The notes beneath the pieces are model-generated. The model was not told the DNA's origin and made no database searches. It saw only the letters and a list, made by a program, of their open reading frames with translations. A program made the position numbers and the translations under genes. This document shows positions 42,424 through 51,686 of a stretch of DNA of 64,000 bases, in pieces. The stretch is from Polyangiaceae bacterium (GTDB taxonomy: Bacteria > Myxococcota_A > Polyangia > Polyangiales > Polyangiaceae), in assembly GCA_023150915.1 (NCBI GenBank), contig JAKLKA010000019.1, forward strand, positions 1-64,000. Direction: 5' to 3'. Numbering within the stretch: position 1 is the first letter of the stretch; each line of letters opens with the position of its first letter.

Positions 42424-42801
42424 GTGGCCTGGTCGCGCATCCCCGTCATCGTCGCGCTGGCGTGGGCGGCCTCTGGCTGCGCGTCGGATGCGGTGGACCC
42501 GCCGGAGCCGACCCTGGAGACCGGCGGGTCGTTCGTGGCCAGCGAGCAGGCCCCGGGCGAGGTGGTGCTCTATCGCATGTTCGGCTCGCTGCACCTCGAG
42601 AACGGCGAGACGGTCCTGATCATGAAGCGCTTCGCCCCGCGCAGCCAGAGCTTCGCCCAGGCCGAGGCCTTGGCCAAGCAGCGCGACCTGGCCATCGACG
42701 TGCCGCTGATGAGCGCGCCCAGATCCGAGTTCGTGACGCTTCCGTGGCGCGTGGTCTGGTACCGAACGCTCGACGATCAGGAGCGCGATGCGCTGTATTA
42801 G
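42424..42801 (+). CDS. Small lipoprotein, hypothetical (copy partner of next gene)
   Basis: 125 residues from a GTG start, lipobox 'AWAASGC' (Cys 19). The body is short and beta-rich ('PGEVVLYRMFGSLHLENGET', 'VLIMKRFAPRSQ'). It overlaps the following lipoprotein gene by 14 bases in another frame. Divergent from the TetR operon and possibly under the same operator. No family recognised. Confidence 0.65.
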   Translation: MAWSRIPVIVALAWAASGCASDAVDPPEPTLETGGSFVASEQAPGEVVLYRMFGSLHLENGETVLIMKRFAPRSQSFAQAEALAKQRDLAIDVPLMSAPRSEFVTLPWRVVWYRTLDDQERDALY

Positions 42802-43279
42802 TGCAGCGCTGGTCGCCGGCGCGCTGCTCGCTGCCGTGCACGGCTGCCAGCGCCAGGCCGATCTGGTGGACGAGCCGGACGCGGCCGTCGCGATCACCCA
42901 GACCCCGAAGTACGACGGTGATCTGCCGCTGCTCGACGCCCACCTCGAGTCGGACGCCCATGCGGCCTGCGAAGACCGCCCGATGGAAGCCTGCAAAGGC
43001 CCCAACGACTTCGTGTGTGGGTTCGGCGAGTGGGCGCGCGAGATCGCGCGGGACTGCCAGCGACAAACCGGCTGCAAGACCAACGGCTGGGTCACGGTGA
43101 CGATCGGCGACGACGGCTGCGTCAGCGATCTGGGGATGGATCGGCCCTATCCGCCCATCGTCGAGTGCCTGGTGCAGAAGCTCTCCGAGACGCGGTGCCC
43201 CTGCCCGGCTCAGGAAACGACTTACTACTTCGGCGAGGGCAACGCCGGCCCGTGCCCCGACGGCGGGCCCAAGGGCTGA
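42788..43279 (+). CDS. Cys-rich lipoprotein, hypothetical
   Basis: 163 residues, lipobox 'LLAAVHGC' (Cys 20). It contains four or five Cys pairs ('ACEDRPMEACKGPNDFVCGF', 'CQRQTGCKTNGWVTVTIGDD', 'CLVQKLSETRCPCPAQE'). The region 'NGWVTVTIGDDGCVSDLGMD' followed by 'PPIVECLVQKLSETRC' resembles the AgmX/TonB-C-like 'G.V....G.V.......P.....C' pattern common in myxobacterial envelope proteins. Start overlaps the previous gene. Confidence 0.7.
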   Translation: MRCISAALVAGALLAAVHGCQRQADLVDEPDAAVAITQTPKYDGDLPLLDAHLESDAHAACEDRPMEACKGPNDFVCGFGEWAREIARDCQRQTGCKTNGWVTVTIGDDGCVSDLGMDRPYPPIVECLVQKLSETRCPCPAQETTYYFGEGNAGPCPDGGPKG

Positions 43280-43363
43280 CGGCGCCGCCCCGGTTCTGGC
43301 CGAGCCCCCGGCGCGGCGCAGCTGCGTCCATCTGTCGCGCTGGCCGAGAGGTTGATATAGAGG

Positions 43364-43377
43364 CCGCCCTCGGGCGG
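43364..43377 (+). terminator. Short GC hairpin, possible terminator
   Basis: CCGCCC-TC-GGGCGG followed by TGTTT, about 85 bp after the lipoprotein stop and about 50 bp before the metalloprotease start. The T-run is poor, so termination is uncertain. Confidence 0.35.
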
Positions 43378-43429
43378 TGTTTCGACCGACCGAGCCGGGC
43401 GCGTGCGTCCGGACCTCTGGGAGGCACAC

Positions 43430-46400
43430 ATGTCGAAGACCTTCGCGCGGCGCGCGTTCGCCGCCCTTGCCATCGTCGGTTGTTCTGGGCTCGCGGGCTG
43501 CGCCGAAGAGCGCGACCCGATCAACCGCGTGCAGCCGAACGCGCTCGCCAAGAGCTTCTTCGTCGCAGAGCTCGACACGCCCGACGACGACCCCGAATTC
43601 TACATGCGCGTCACGGTGGTCGACGTGGACTCGGGCGCCGGCTCGGACGGCCTGTTCACCAACAGCGACGCGCAGCCCACCATGCGCGTGCGCTGGGAGA
43701 TCACCGAGAACCTGCTGATCGCGCGCCTGACCTACGAACGCATCGACGACACCGACGGCAAGGGCGTGCGCCGCACCCCCGACGGGCAGGCGGTGGCTGC
43801 CTACACCATCGAGAGCCACTTCGACATCAAGCGCTCGTACAACGAGGCCACGGGCGAAGAGCTGAACGTGGTGGTCGAGAACGACACCGATCGCCCCTGG
43901 AGCCAGCGCGCGCACTTCCGCGTGGACTGGTCGAAGAACTTGATCACCAGCGCCTACGAGCTCGATACGCTCTCGCAGCTGGGCATCTACTACGGGGTCG
44001 AGGTCGAGCCCATCGCGTATTACGTGAACGACCCCGCGCACCCCGATACGCCGGTGTTCGACGCCAAGCGCGGCTACTTCGACGTGACGCACAAGGTGTG
44101 GGCCAAGCCGCAGATCATCAAGGACGAGGTCTGGGGCGACTTCCCCGCGTGCTGGCTCTACGGCGCGTTTCCCAGCACCAACTGCAACCCCAGCGAGGTC
44201 ACCCTTCGCCAGTCTTACTTGAAGATCGCGGACACCGACTACGAGCCGCTGGAATACGACGGCACGAAGATGGACATGTTCGGCCTCTTCACCGTGGACC
44301 GCTTCGGCTACGACCGCAGCTACGGTGTGGTGGACGACCGCTGGCACCGCTTCGGGGCGCGGTGGAACCTGTGGCAGCGCTCGCACGCGGAGCCCGTGGT
44401 GCCCTGCAACACGCCCGAGACCACGCCCGCCGGCGCCGACCCGCACCGCGACGAGGACGAAAACGGCACCGAAGACGAGTGCGAGAGCGTGGGCCGCGGC
44501 AGCCGTTGCGACAAGGTGGTGGGCGAGTGCACCGTCCCGCTGCGCGACCGCCAGAGCCGCACCATTGCCTGGCACGTGAATCCGGGCTTCCCCGCCGACC
44601 TCTTCGCCTCGACCCAAGAGATGCTCTCGGCCTGGAACCACGCGGTGCGCGTGGGTGTTCTCTCGGGGCGCCTGGCCGAGTGCCGCCGCACCGGTGAGCA
44701 GGGCTGCGAGGCAACGTACGGCTGGCCCGCGCGCTGGTCGGACGACTTCGTTCCCCCGGTGGGAAGCGCCACGCCCGCCGAGGTGCCAAACATCTTCGTG
44801 CTGTGCCACAACCCGGTGTCGGCCGAGGCGGGCGACGATCCGGCGTGCGGCGAAGACGGCGTCGCGCCGCGCATCGGCGACCTTCGTTACAACATCTTGG
44901 CGGTGGTCCAGGACCCGCAGCTGATGTCGCCCTGGGGCATCATGATGGACGCCGAAGACCCGCTGACCGGCGAGAAGATCGCCGGCTCGGTCGCCGAGTG
45001 GGGCGCGGTGCTCGATCGCGCCGCGGCCACCCTGGCGGACCTGGCGGGCCTGATCAACGGCCAGATCGCCCCCGACCAGTACATCAAGGGGCAGAACGTC
45101 AGCGATTGGGTCGCGGCCAACCAGCCCAAGGGCCCGGCCGAGAAGCTGGCGGGGATGTCCAGCGAAGAGCTGTCGTCACGCCGCGCGGCGTTCGACCCGA
45201 AGGTGCTCGAGAAGTACTGGGCGGGGACCCCCACCGGCAAACAGCACCACCATCCGCTCGCGCGTCGCGCGGCCCGGGCGAAGGCCCTGCTCGACTCGGG
45301 CAAGCTGGGGCCCGGCAACGCGGCGCTCTCGGATCGGCTCACGGCCTTGCGGGGCAGCGCCATCGAGGCCAGCCTGGTCACCCCCGAGATGCTGCAGGCG
45401 TCTGGCGCCGACCCCAGCGCGGCACCCAGCGCCCAGACCATCCGCCGTGCGTCCCCCTTCGATCGGCGACTGAACCCCAGCTTGCGCGGGTCCGATCGCC
45501 GCGCGCGGCTGCTGGGTAACGCGCGCCGCCACGCCTGCCGCTACGACGCCGTCGAGCCCGACAACCTGCTGGGCCTGGCGCGCCGGGTGAAGAAGCTGTT
45601 TCCGCCGCCCGATCCCAAGAACAAGGCCGCCGTGAACGAGCACCGCAAGAAGGTGGTCGACTGGGCGCGCGCCGAGCTCAATCGGGGCGTGATGGCCCAC
45701 GAGCTGGGCCACTCGATGGGTTTGCGCCACAACTTCGGCGCCTCGTTCGACTCGCTGAACTACGAGCCCGAGTACTGGCAGCTGCGCACCGGCGACGGCA
45801 ACGTGACCGCGCCCTGCGCCGACGGCACCACCGACGGCTCGAAGTGCCTGGGCCCGCGCTGGCGCGACCCGATCAGCAACGCCGAGATCGATGGCGAGAT
45901 CCAGCGCTATTCCACCTCGAGCGTGATGGACTATCCGGGTGAGCACGCCCAAGACATGCTGCTGCCCGGCAAGTACGATCGCGCCGGCGTGCGCTTCACC
46001 TATGGCGGCGTGGTGGACGTCTGGGCCAAGCAGGGCCTGAGCGTGAAGGCCAAGGGGGCGTCGCAGGCCCAGGCTTACAAGCTGACGGCGTTCACGAACA
46101 GCCCTGGGCTGTTTGGCGTCTACTACTTCCCGCCGGTCAGCAGCAGCGACCCGTATGAGTTCATCCACTACAGCCAGTACCAGAAAGAGTTCGGCTTGAT
46201 CGGCCAGTGCAGCGCCGACGGCGCAGCGCCCCTGGGCACCCGCTGTCAAGAAGCCGAGATGGACGTGGTCGACTATCGCGACATGGAAGACTTCGCCTCG
46301 GACCCCGACTACGCCTCGTTCGCCTGGGCGGTCCAGCCCCGCGCCGTCGACCCCGAGGGTCGCGTGCGCCGCGGTTACGTTTTCTCGAGCGACGAGTACG

Positions 46401-47740
46401 CGGACACCGGCAACGTGCCGGCGTTCACCAGCGATTCGGGCGCCGACGCCTACGAACAGGTGCGCTTCCTCGAGTCGGGCTTCGAGAACCGCTACGTCCT
46501 GGACGCGTTCCGCCGCGACCGGGTCGACTTCAACTCGTTCGACGTCACCTCGCGCATTCAGTATCGGTACCTGGACAAGATCCAGCAGATCAGCAAGGCC
46601 TTCGCCTTCGGCGCGGTGCTGGACGGCGACCCGGCCAAGCCCTCGACCGAGCTGATTGCCGACGGGAACATGGGGCCGCTGGCGCTGGCGGCGACGCACG
46701 GCCTGGATCTGTTCGCGCGCATCGTGACCCGGCCCGAGCCCGGCCACTACTGTCCGGGCACGATCTGCGGCAGCGGCCAGCCGGTGGGTGTCGAGGGTGA
46801 AATCTTTGCTGCCGACTCGGCGGCCCTGCCCGACGTGTTCACCTACGACTTCCGCGTGGCGCTGGGCGACGGGCGCTACTTGCACAACGACTTCGACTAT
46901 TCGCAAGGCTACTTCTGGGGCGACTATCAGACCCAGGTGGGCACCTATTACGAGAAGATCTGGGCCACCTATTACCTGGCCGAGGCGTTCGACTCGTTCG
47001 TCTCGAACTCGAAGGAAGACTTCTACGACTCGCGCTACAAGAACGTGAGCTTCGCCACCATCTTCCCCGAGCAGGTGCGCCGCTTGTACTCGTCACTGTT
47101 GACCGGGGACCTGGACACCTTCGCGCCCTGGGTGACGGTGAAGAAAGATCCGAACGACACCCCGCTCGGCACGCTGACCTATCCGAACTGGCACGACGCC
47201 GCCGACCTGGGCACCCGCCCGCCCGGCGCGCTGCTGGCCGATCCGAACTATGGCTTCAACCCGCAGCTTTACGCCATGGTCTGGGGCAGCATCTACTTCC
47301 CCACCAACTGGTCGAGCTCGTGGGTGCACGACGCGCGCATCGCGGTGCTCCCGAGCGAGCTGCCCGAGTGGCCGAAGGACGAGATCTTGGTCTTCAACTA
47401 TCCGGTGACCGGCCTCACCTACCGCGCGCACCGCACCGGCACCGAATCGCTGCTGGGCCGCGTGCGCGAGAAGGGGATCGGCGCCCGCATGCTGGCCTGG
47501 GCCAACCACCTGATGGCGCTGGCCTACAAGGTGCAGGTCGACGGCGCCGGCAAGCCGCTCTTCAACCCCGACGGCACGCCGGTGCTCGAGCTGGACGGCA
47601 GCGGCAAGCCCCAGAAGAACAGCGCCAACCCGGGCGCGGCCGCCGCGCTGCAGAAGTACGTCGACCAGATCGATCTCTTCAGGCAGCTGACGGCTCAGTT
47701 CGTGATGCCGCTCGACGGCGGCAGCCTGCCGTCCCCGTGA
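43430..47740 (+). CDS. Very large zinc-metalloprotease lipoprotein (HExxHxxGxxH)
   Basis: 1436 residues. Start at 43430, giving signal 'SKTFARRAFAALAIVGCSGL' and lipobox 'GLAGC'. The catalytic zinc site 'MAHELGHSMGLRHNFGASFD' is complete (His757, Glu758, His761, His767), and 'SSVMDYPGEH' downstream supplies the Met-turn expected of metzincin-like enzymes. Long flanking regions contain Ca-site-like acidic patches and conserved aromatic blocks ('GTYYEKIWATYYLAEAFDSF'). It is probably a surface-anchored protease for predation or matrix turnover; that role is inference. A single-gene unit with its own upstream region. Confidence 0.88.
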   Translation: MSKTFARRAFAALAIVGCSGLAGCAEERDPINRVQPNALAKSFFVAELDTPDDDPEFYMRVTVVDVDSGAGSDGLFTNSDAQPTMRVRWEITENLLIARLTYERIDDTDGKGVRRTPDGQAVAAYTIESHFDIKRSYNEATGEELNVVVENDTDRPWSQRAHFRVDWSKNLITSAYELDTLSQLGIYYGVEVEPIAYYVNDPAHPDTPVFDAKRGYFDVTHKVWAKPQIIKDEVWGDFPACWLYGAFPSTNCNPSEVTLRQSYLKIADTDYEPLEYDGTKMDMFGLFTVDRFGYDRSYGVVDDRWHRFGARWNLWQRSHAEPVVPCNTPETTPAGADPHRDEDENGTEDECESVGRGSRCDKVVGECTVPLRDRQSRTIAWHVNPGFPADLFASTQEMLSAWNHAVRVGVLSGRLAECRRTGEQGCEATYGWPARWSDDFVPPVGSATPAEVPNIFVLCHNPVSAEAGDDPACGEDGVAPRIGDLRYNILAVVQDPQLMSPWGIMMDAEDPLTGEKIAGSVAEWGAVLDRAAATLADLAGLINGQIAPDQYIKGQNVSDWVAANQPKGPAEKLAGMSSEELSSRRAAFDPKVLEKYWAGTPTGKQHHHPLARRAARAKALLDSGKLGPGNAALSDRLTALRGSAIEASLVTPEMLQASGADPSAAPSAQTIRRASPFDRRLNPSLRGSDRRARLLGNARRHACRYDAVEPDNLLGLARRVKKLFPPPDPKNKAAVNEHRKKVVDWARAELNRGVMAHELGHSMGLRHNFGASFDSLNYEPEYWQLRTGDGNVTAPCADGTTDGSKCLGPRWRDPISNAEIDGEIQRYSTSSVMDYPGEHAQDMLLPGKYDRAGVRFTYGGVVDVWAKQGLSVKAKGASQAQAYKLTAFTNSPGLFGVYYFPPVSSSDPYEFIHYSQYQKEFGLIGQCSADGAAPLGTRCQEAEMDVVDYRDMEDFASDPDYASFAWAVQPRAVDPEGRVRRGYVFSSDEYADTGNVPAFTSDSGADAYEQVRFLESGFENRYVLDAFRRDRVDFNSFDVTSRIQYRYLDKIQQISKAFAFGAVLDGDPAKPSTELIADGNMGPLALAATHGLDLFARIVTRPEPGHYCPGTICGSGQPVGVEGEIFAADSAALPDVFTYDFRVALGDGRYLHNDFDYSQGYFWGDYQTQVGTYYEKIWATYYLAEAFDSFVSNSKEDFYDSRYKNVSFATIFPEQVRRLYSSLLTGDLDTFAPWVTVKKDPNDTPLGTLTYPNWHDAADLGTRPPGALLADPNYGFNPQLYAMVWGSIYFPTNWSSSWVHDARIAVLPSELPEWPKDEILVFNYPVTGLTYRAHRTGTESLLGRVREKGIGARMLAWANHLMALAYKVQVDGAGKPLFNPDGTPVLELDGSGKPQKNSANPGAAAALQKYVDQIDLFRQLTAQFVMPLDGGSLPSP

Positions 47741-47750
47741 GGGCTCAGGC

Positions 47751-47957
47751 TCAGGGCGCGGCGGCGTCGTGCTCTTCGCCTTCCGCGTCGCCCGCCCGCG
47801 CGGTCGCGATATAGGCCGCGCCCAGGGCGAAGCCGATCACCAGGGCGACGGCCCTCAGCCGAGGGTTCGTCGAGCCGTAACGCCGCGAAGCCAGTGCCGC
47901 TGCAGCGAAGAAGGCCAGCGTGACGGCCGCGAAGACGAGATCCACCGCGGGCATCAC
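47751..47957 (-). CDS. Small membrane protein, hypothetical
   Basis: 68 residues with two hydrophobic helices ('VDLVFAAVTLAFFAAAALA', 'AVALVIGFALGAAYIATARA') and an acidic tail ('GDAEGEEHDAAAP'). Start overlaps the stop of the upstream gene (ATGA at 47954-47957). Convergent with the metalloprotease. Confidence 0.6.
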   Translation of the reverse strand: MMPAVDLVFAAVTLAFFAAAALASRRYGSTNPRLRAVALVIGFALGAAYIATARAGDAEGEEHDAAAP

Positions 47958-48403
47958 TTCTTCTTCCCTTCCAGGCAGTCGGTGTAGGTGGCGTAGGCCT
48001 CGGCGCAGGCAACCCCGGCGGCGGCGCCAGCGACGAACGCGCCCACCACCGTGGTGGTCGCGGCCGCCGCACCCGCAAGGCCACCCGCGCAGACGACCGT
48101 GGTCTTGAAGGCCGGGTACCCGCAGTCTGCCGGCGAGCGGCGCCCGTTCGCGGCTGGCGGGCGCAAGGTCGACGGCGCCGGGGAGGGCGCCGGCTTCTTC
48201 GAGGCGCCGGCGACCAGCTGATTCACTGCGCTGCGCGAGACGCCCGTCGAGCCGTCAGCCCCGGTGTACCCGCCCTCGAAGGCGGCCGGCTTTCCGGCGG
48301 AAGCGGGCTTCGCGGGCGGGCTCGGCGCATACGACTGGTTCGGGTAGTCGTCGAGGCTGCACTGATTCTTCTGGCGGTCGGTCGAGGCGATGGGGGACGG
48401 CAT
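47954..48403 (-). CDS. Protein with C-terminal glycine-zipper-like membrane segment, hypothetical
   Basis: 149 residues. The N-terminal ~90 residues are hydrophilic and Pro/Ala/Ser-rich. The C-terminal part 'CAGGLAGAAAATTTVVGAFV' followed by 'AGAAAGVACAEAYATYTDCL' is a glycine/alanine zipper of the kind that oligomerises in membranes, ending in 'EGKKK'. No signal peptide. Coupled to the small two-helix protein downstream; the pair may form one membrane complex. Bacteriocin-like or envelope functions are possible but unproven. Confidence 0.55.
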   Translation of the reverse strand: MPSPIASTDRQKNQCSLDDYPNQSYAPSPPAKPASAGKPAAFEGGYTGADGSTGVSRSAVNQLVAGASKKPAPSPAPSTLRPPAANGRRSPADCGYPAFKTTVVCAGGLAGAAAATTTVVGAFVAGAAAGVACAEAYATYTDCLEGKKK

Positions 48404-48468
48404 GCCCCCCCATCGGTCCGCCGCCGCTCCAAGTTGCGGGATTTCTCTTCACCCGCGGGCCCGAGCCA

Positions 48469-49329
48469 TCAGCAGGTGGGGCAGCCGCAGGTCACGCCCT
48501 TCACACCGGACAGGTCGTTGCACGAGTTGAAGCTTCCGGTGCACACGCTGGGGCCGAAACACGCGCAGCTGGCGCTGCCAGCACAGACCGGCGGAACATC
48601 GACGCAGTGTCGCTGCGGGGCCGGCTTGGCCACGTAGGTGACGCAGGCGTACTTCGAGGTGTCGCAATCCGCGCAACCCGCCACGTTCTTGCACTCGTCG
48701 GCGGGGACGCACTCGCCGCTCCAGCAGGCGCCCTTCACCTGGGCCACCTCACCGGCGGGGCACTTGGGCGGCATCGACAAGCACACCACCGCGGTCGAGT
48801 TGCACTCGAAGCCCTTCACGCACCGACCGGCGATGCAGGCCACGTCGGTCGAATTCACGCCAAGCGCAGCGCACTTCTTGGTGGTGCACGCCATCTTGCA
48901 CACCGGCGGGGTGTCGGCCTTGGGGACGCCCTCGCACGAGCAGCAGTCTTCGAAGACCTTGCAGTCGCCGTCGACCTTGCACTCGGGTGAGGCTACGGCG
49001 CTGCCGCCGGTGCCCCCGGTTCCGCCGCTGCCGCCGGTGGTGGAGCCGCCGGTTCCGCCGCTGCCGCCGGTGGTGGAGCCGCCGGTTCCGCCGCTGCCGC
49101 CGGTGGTAGAGCCGCCGGTCCCGCCGGTGGCGGAGCCGCCGGTGCCCGCAGCGCCGCCGGTGGTGGAGCCGCCGCTGCCGGAAGCGCCCCCCGTGGTGGA
49201 GCCGCCGCTGCCGCCAGTGGTGGACCCGCCGGTGCTGGCGCCGCCGGTGCTGCTGCCGCCGTCTTCCGACTCACCGCCACAAGCGAACGCCACTGCCGAA
49301 GCCACGATCAAGAAAGCAAAGCTGCGCAT
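48469..49329 (-). CDS. Gly/Ser/Thr-linker, Cys-rich lipoprotein
   Basis: 286 residues from the ATG giving signal 'MRSFAFLIVASAVAFAC' (lipobox Cys 17). Residues ~20-115 are a near-perfect repeat of TGGSGGTGG(S)T units encoded by matching DNA repeats (49000-49250). The C-terminal 170 residues carry about 25 cysteines ('CKVDGDCKVFEDCCSCEGVP', 'CPAGEVAQVKGACWSGECVP', 'CAGSASCACFGPSVCTGSFN'). Disulfide-rich surface protein; binding role inferred. The repetitive linker will be prone to length change by slippage. Confidence 0.85.
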   Translation of the reverse strand: MRSFAFLIVASAVAFACGGESEDGGSSTGGASTGGSTTGGSGGSTTGGASGSGGSTTGGAAGTGGSATGGTGGSTTGGSGGTGGSTTGGSGGTGGSTTGGSGGTGGTGGSAVASPECKVDGDCKVFEDCCSCEGVPKADTPPVCKMACTTKKCAALGVNSTDVACIAGRCVKGFECNSTAVVCLSMPPKCPAGEVAQVKGACWSGECVPADECKNVAGCADCDTSKYACVTYVAKPAPQRHCVDVPPVCAGSASCACFGPSVCTGSFNSCNDLSGVKGVTCGCPTC

Positions 49330-49403
49330 CGCAAAACCTCCCGAAGGCGGAAGGTGTACGAGATGAAAGGCGGCCACGCAAGCACCAGCGAAAGCCGGCG
49401 GCC

Positions 49404-49826
49404 CTAGGTCTGCTCGACCAGCCGGGCGATGGCAGCCACGAAGCGATCGAGCACGGCAAGCCCGCTGGGCAACTCTTGCCAGAGGCGCTCGACCTCCACC
49501 GAGGCGTAGCCGTGGGCGATCCGGTTCCTGAGGCGGGCCATCCCCTCGAGCGGGTCGACCAGATCCCGCGGCAGCGCTCCTTTGTCTGCGAGGATGGCGA
49601 ACGCTTCGGCGTACGAACCCGGCATGCCCCAACCCTCGTCGGCGATGACATGGAAGGCGATATCGATGGCTTCTTGGATCGCGACCAAAAGGCTCATTGC
49701 CAATGCGTCCTGTAGCAGGGCGCTTTCCGCGAGCTCTTGCGGGGTCGCCGGGCGGCGTGCGCGCGCCCGGCCGAGGTGCTCGCGGAGCACCACCAGCTTC
49801 CGGAGCACGATGATTGCATCCGTCAC
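49404..49826 (-). CDS. hepT: HepT-like HEPN-domain toxin
   Basis: 140 residues. All-helical HEPN protein with the catalytic R-x4-H-x-Y motif in 'MARLRNRIAHGYASVEVERL' and helix 1/2 features 'LVVLREHLGRAR' and 'ALAMSLLVAIQEAIDIAFHV'. HepT toxins are ribonucleases held inactive by the partner MntA, which adds AMP to the motif tyrosine; that Tyr is present. Start overlaps the MntA stop (GTGA). An intact type VII-like toxin-antitoxin pair. Confidence 0.88.
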   Translation of the reverse strand: MTDAIIVLRKLVVLREHLGRARARRPATPQELAESALLQDALAMSLLVAIQEAIDIAFHVIADEGWGMPGSYAEAFAILADKGALPRDLVDPLEGMARLRNRIAHGYASVEVERLWQELPSGLAVLDRFVAAIARLVEQT

Positions 49827-50239
49827 TGGCTGCCCTCCGAAAGCCTTCTCGCCAAGCGGCGCTGAGCGTCGTCCCAGAGGGGCCTGAGCTCGGCGTGCTC
49901 GAGGGCGGCAGCAGCCAAGAACCGTGGGAGTGCGCCGTCTGGATCGGCGCGGAGCACGACGTGTCGCTTGGCGACCTCGAAGCGAACGATGGCGGGCGCA
50001 CGGTCCAGACGCACGATGTCGACCTCACGCCCCGTCGCCCGCCCGAGCAACGTGGCCAGCGAAAGCTCGTCGGCCAGGGTCATGCCGGGATCGGTCGGCC
50101 AGATCCCGACGTCGAGGTCGCTGTCGGGTCGGAGCGTCGCGCGCGCCGCTGATCCGAACAGCAGAGCGAGCCGCAGCCCGGGCACGTTCTGCAACGCGCC
50201 CCTGAGGGTCTCCGCAAACGCTGTCGCCTGATCCGTCAC
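49823..50239 (-). CDS. mntA: MntA-like nucleotidyltransferase antitoxin
   Basis: 138 residues from the GTG giving 'TDQATAFAETLRGALQNVPG'. The minimal nucleotidyltransferase signature GS-x10-D-x-D is exact in 'LFGSAARATLRPDSDLDVGI', with a third carboxylate in 'REVDIVRLD'. MntA antitoxins neutralise the HEPN partner by AMPylation. It is the first gene of the two, immediately upstream of hepT. A longer frame to 50299 lacks support. Confidence 0.88.
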   Translation of the reverse strand: MTDQATAFAETLRGALQNVPGLRLALLFGSAARATLRPDSDLDVGIWPTDPGMTLADELSLATLLGRATGREVDIVRLDRAPAIVRFEVAKRHVVLRADPDGALPRFLAAAALEHAELRPLWDDAQRRLARRLSEGSQ

Positions 50240-50414
50240 TGCGGGTGAGCATAGCGCGGTTCCGGGCGTGCCGCGGAGGCCCCGCGCCAACCCCCACAAC
50301 CTGCAGATGCCGAGCGCGGGCTGCGCTCGAAGTTGTGCGAAGTTGGCACACCCCGCCAGCTAGCCGAACAGGTCGGTTGAGTGACACGCCGCGGGCAGGC
50401 ATCATGTGCGGCGC

Positions 50415-51686
50415 ATGGGCGGTGCAGCGGAGCCACGTTCCGATCTAGGGCCGGGCGCGCGCATTGCGGGCTACGAGGTCTTGCGACCGCTCGGCAGCGG
50501 CGGCATGGGCGTGGTGCTCGCCGCGCGCCGGCTCGCCGACGGCACGGAGGTGGCGCTCAAGCTTCCGACCGGGCGTCGCGCCGCCGAGCCGTCGGTGAAG
50601 CGCCGTCTGTTGCGCGAGGCGCGCTCGGTGCAGCGCGTCGACAGCCCGCACGTCGCGCGCGTGCTCGACGTGGGCGAGCTGGACGACGGCTCGCCGTTCC
50701 TGGTGCTCGATCTGCTCGAGGGCGAAGATCTGGGGCGGCTGATCGCGCGCGAGGGGCGCGTGCCCGTGGCGCAGGCTGCGCGCTGGGTGCGCGAGGCGTG
50801 CAAGGGCGTAGCGGCGGCCCACGACCGCGGGGTGATCCATCGCGACATCAAGCCTTCGAACCTGTTCGTGGCGCGCGCCGCGGCCGGCGGCCCCGCGCTG
50901 GTGAAGCTGCTCGATTTCGGCCTGTGCCGCGCGTTCGTGGCCGGCGGCGCTCCGCTCGACGACTCGTCGCTGACGGCGTCCGACGCGGTGGTGGGCTCGC
51001 CGCGTTACCTGGCGCCCGAGGTGGTGCGCGACGCGCATGCCGCTGACCATCGCTCCGACATCTGGTCTCTGGGCGTGGTGCTCTACGAGCTGGTCAGCGG
51101 GCGCCGGCCGTTCGAGGCGCCCACGCTGGCGGGGGTGCTGGCCCGCATCGTGGCCGACGAACCCACGCCGCTCGCTCAGATCCTGGACGCGCCGCCCCAG
51201 GCGCTGGTGCAGATCCTGGCGCGGGCGCTGTCCAAGGATCCCGAGCGCCGCTACCAGAGCGCGCGGGAGCTGTCCGACGCGCTCGCTCTGCTGTGCGCCC
51301 CGGTGGCACCCCCCCCGCGCTTGGCCCCCGGCCGGCGCAACCGTCGGGCTGCGTTCTGGGTGCTGGCGCCCGTGCTTGGGTTCAGCGCCTGGGCATGGCT
51401 GAGTCCCGCCGTCGTCAGCGCGGATCTGCGGCGCGCCCTGAGCGCGGTCGCGTTGCCGCCCGCTGCGCCGGTACTGACCGCGTCCGTCCAGTCGGACGGC
51501 CCTGCAGCACCGACCACCGCGCCCAGCCCGACGCCCGCGCCGCCCAAGGCACGGAGAGCGCCCGCGCCTGCCACCAGCGCGAAGCCCGCGCCGCCGTCCC
51601 TGAGCGAGCCTTCGCCCCTGTCTACCACTCCGGGGCCGGGCACGTGGGCGCTCGGCCAGCCATCGACGATCGAGACGCGGAAATGA
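50415..51686 (+). CDS. Hanks-type Ser/Thr protein kinase with C-terminal membrane helix (kinase module 1)
   Basis: 423 residues from the ATG at 50415 (a GTG at 50406 is 3 codons earlier). Kinase motifs: 'LGSGGMGVVLAARR' (P-loop), 'EVALKLPTG' (Lys), 'RGVIHRDIKPSNLFV' (HRD), 'VKLLDFGLCRAF' (DFG), 'HRSDIWSLGVVLYELVSGRR'. A membrane helix (~residues 315-340, 'AAFWVLAPVLGFSAWAWLSP') and an Ala/Pro-rich extracytoplasmic tail follow. A TPR-like exported protein and a lipoprotein follow with overlapping starts, as in the second module at 62075. Confidence 0.93.
   Translation: MGGAAEPRSDLGPGARIAGYEVLRPLGSGGMGVVLAARRLADGTEVALKLPTGRRAAEPSVKRRLLREARSVQRVDSPHVARVLDVGELDDGSPFLVLDLLEGEDLGRLIAREGRVPVAQAARWVREACKGVAAAHDRGVIHRDIKPSNLFVARAAAGGPALVKLLDFGLCRAFVAGGAPLDDSSLTASDAVVGSPRYLAPEVVRDAHAADHRSDIWSLGVVLYELVSGRRPFEAPTLAGVLARIVADEPTPLAQILDAPPQALVQILARALSKDPERRYQSARELSDALALLCAPVAPPPRLAPGRRNRRAAFWVLAPVLGFSAWAWLSPAVVSADLRRALSAVALPPAAPVLTASVQSDGPAAPTTAPSPTPAPPKARRAPAPATSAKPAPPSLSEPSPLSTTPGPGTWALGQPSTIETRK

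Noticed and set aside
42620-44809. 729-codon minus-strand frame
   Set aside because: Overlaps two lipoprotein genes and the protease in antisense; no signal, domain or start site.
49000-49250. Regular short repeats resembling a CRISPR-like array
   Set aside because: The repeat is in-frame coding DNA for a Gly/Ser/Thr linker with 9-30 bp periodicity and no unique spacers; no cas genes are near. The same applies to 1-130 and 24500-24690.
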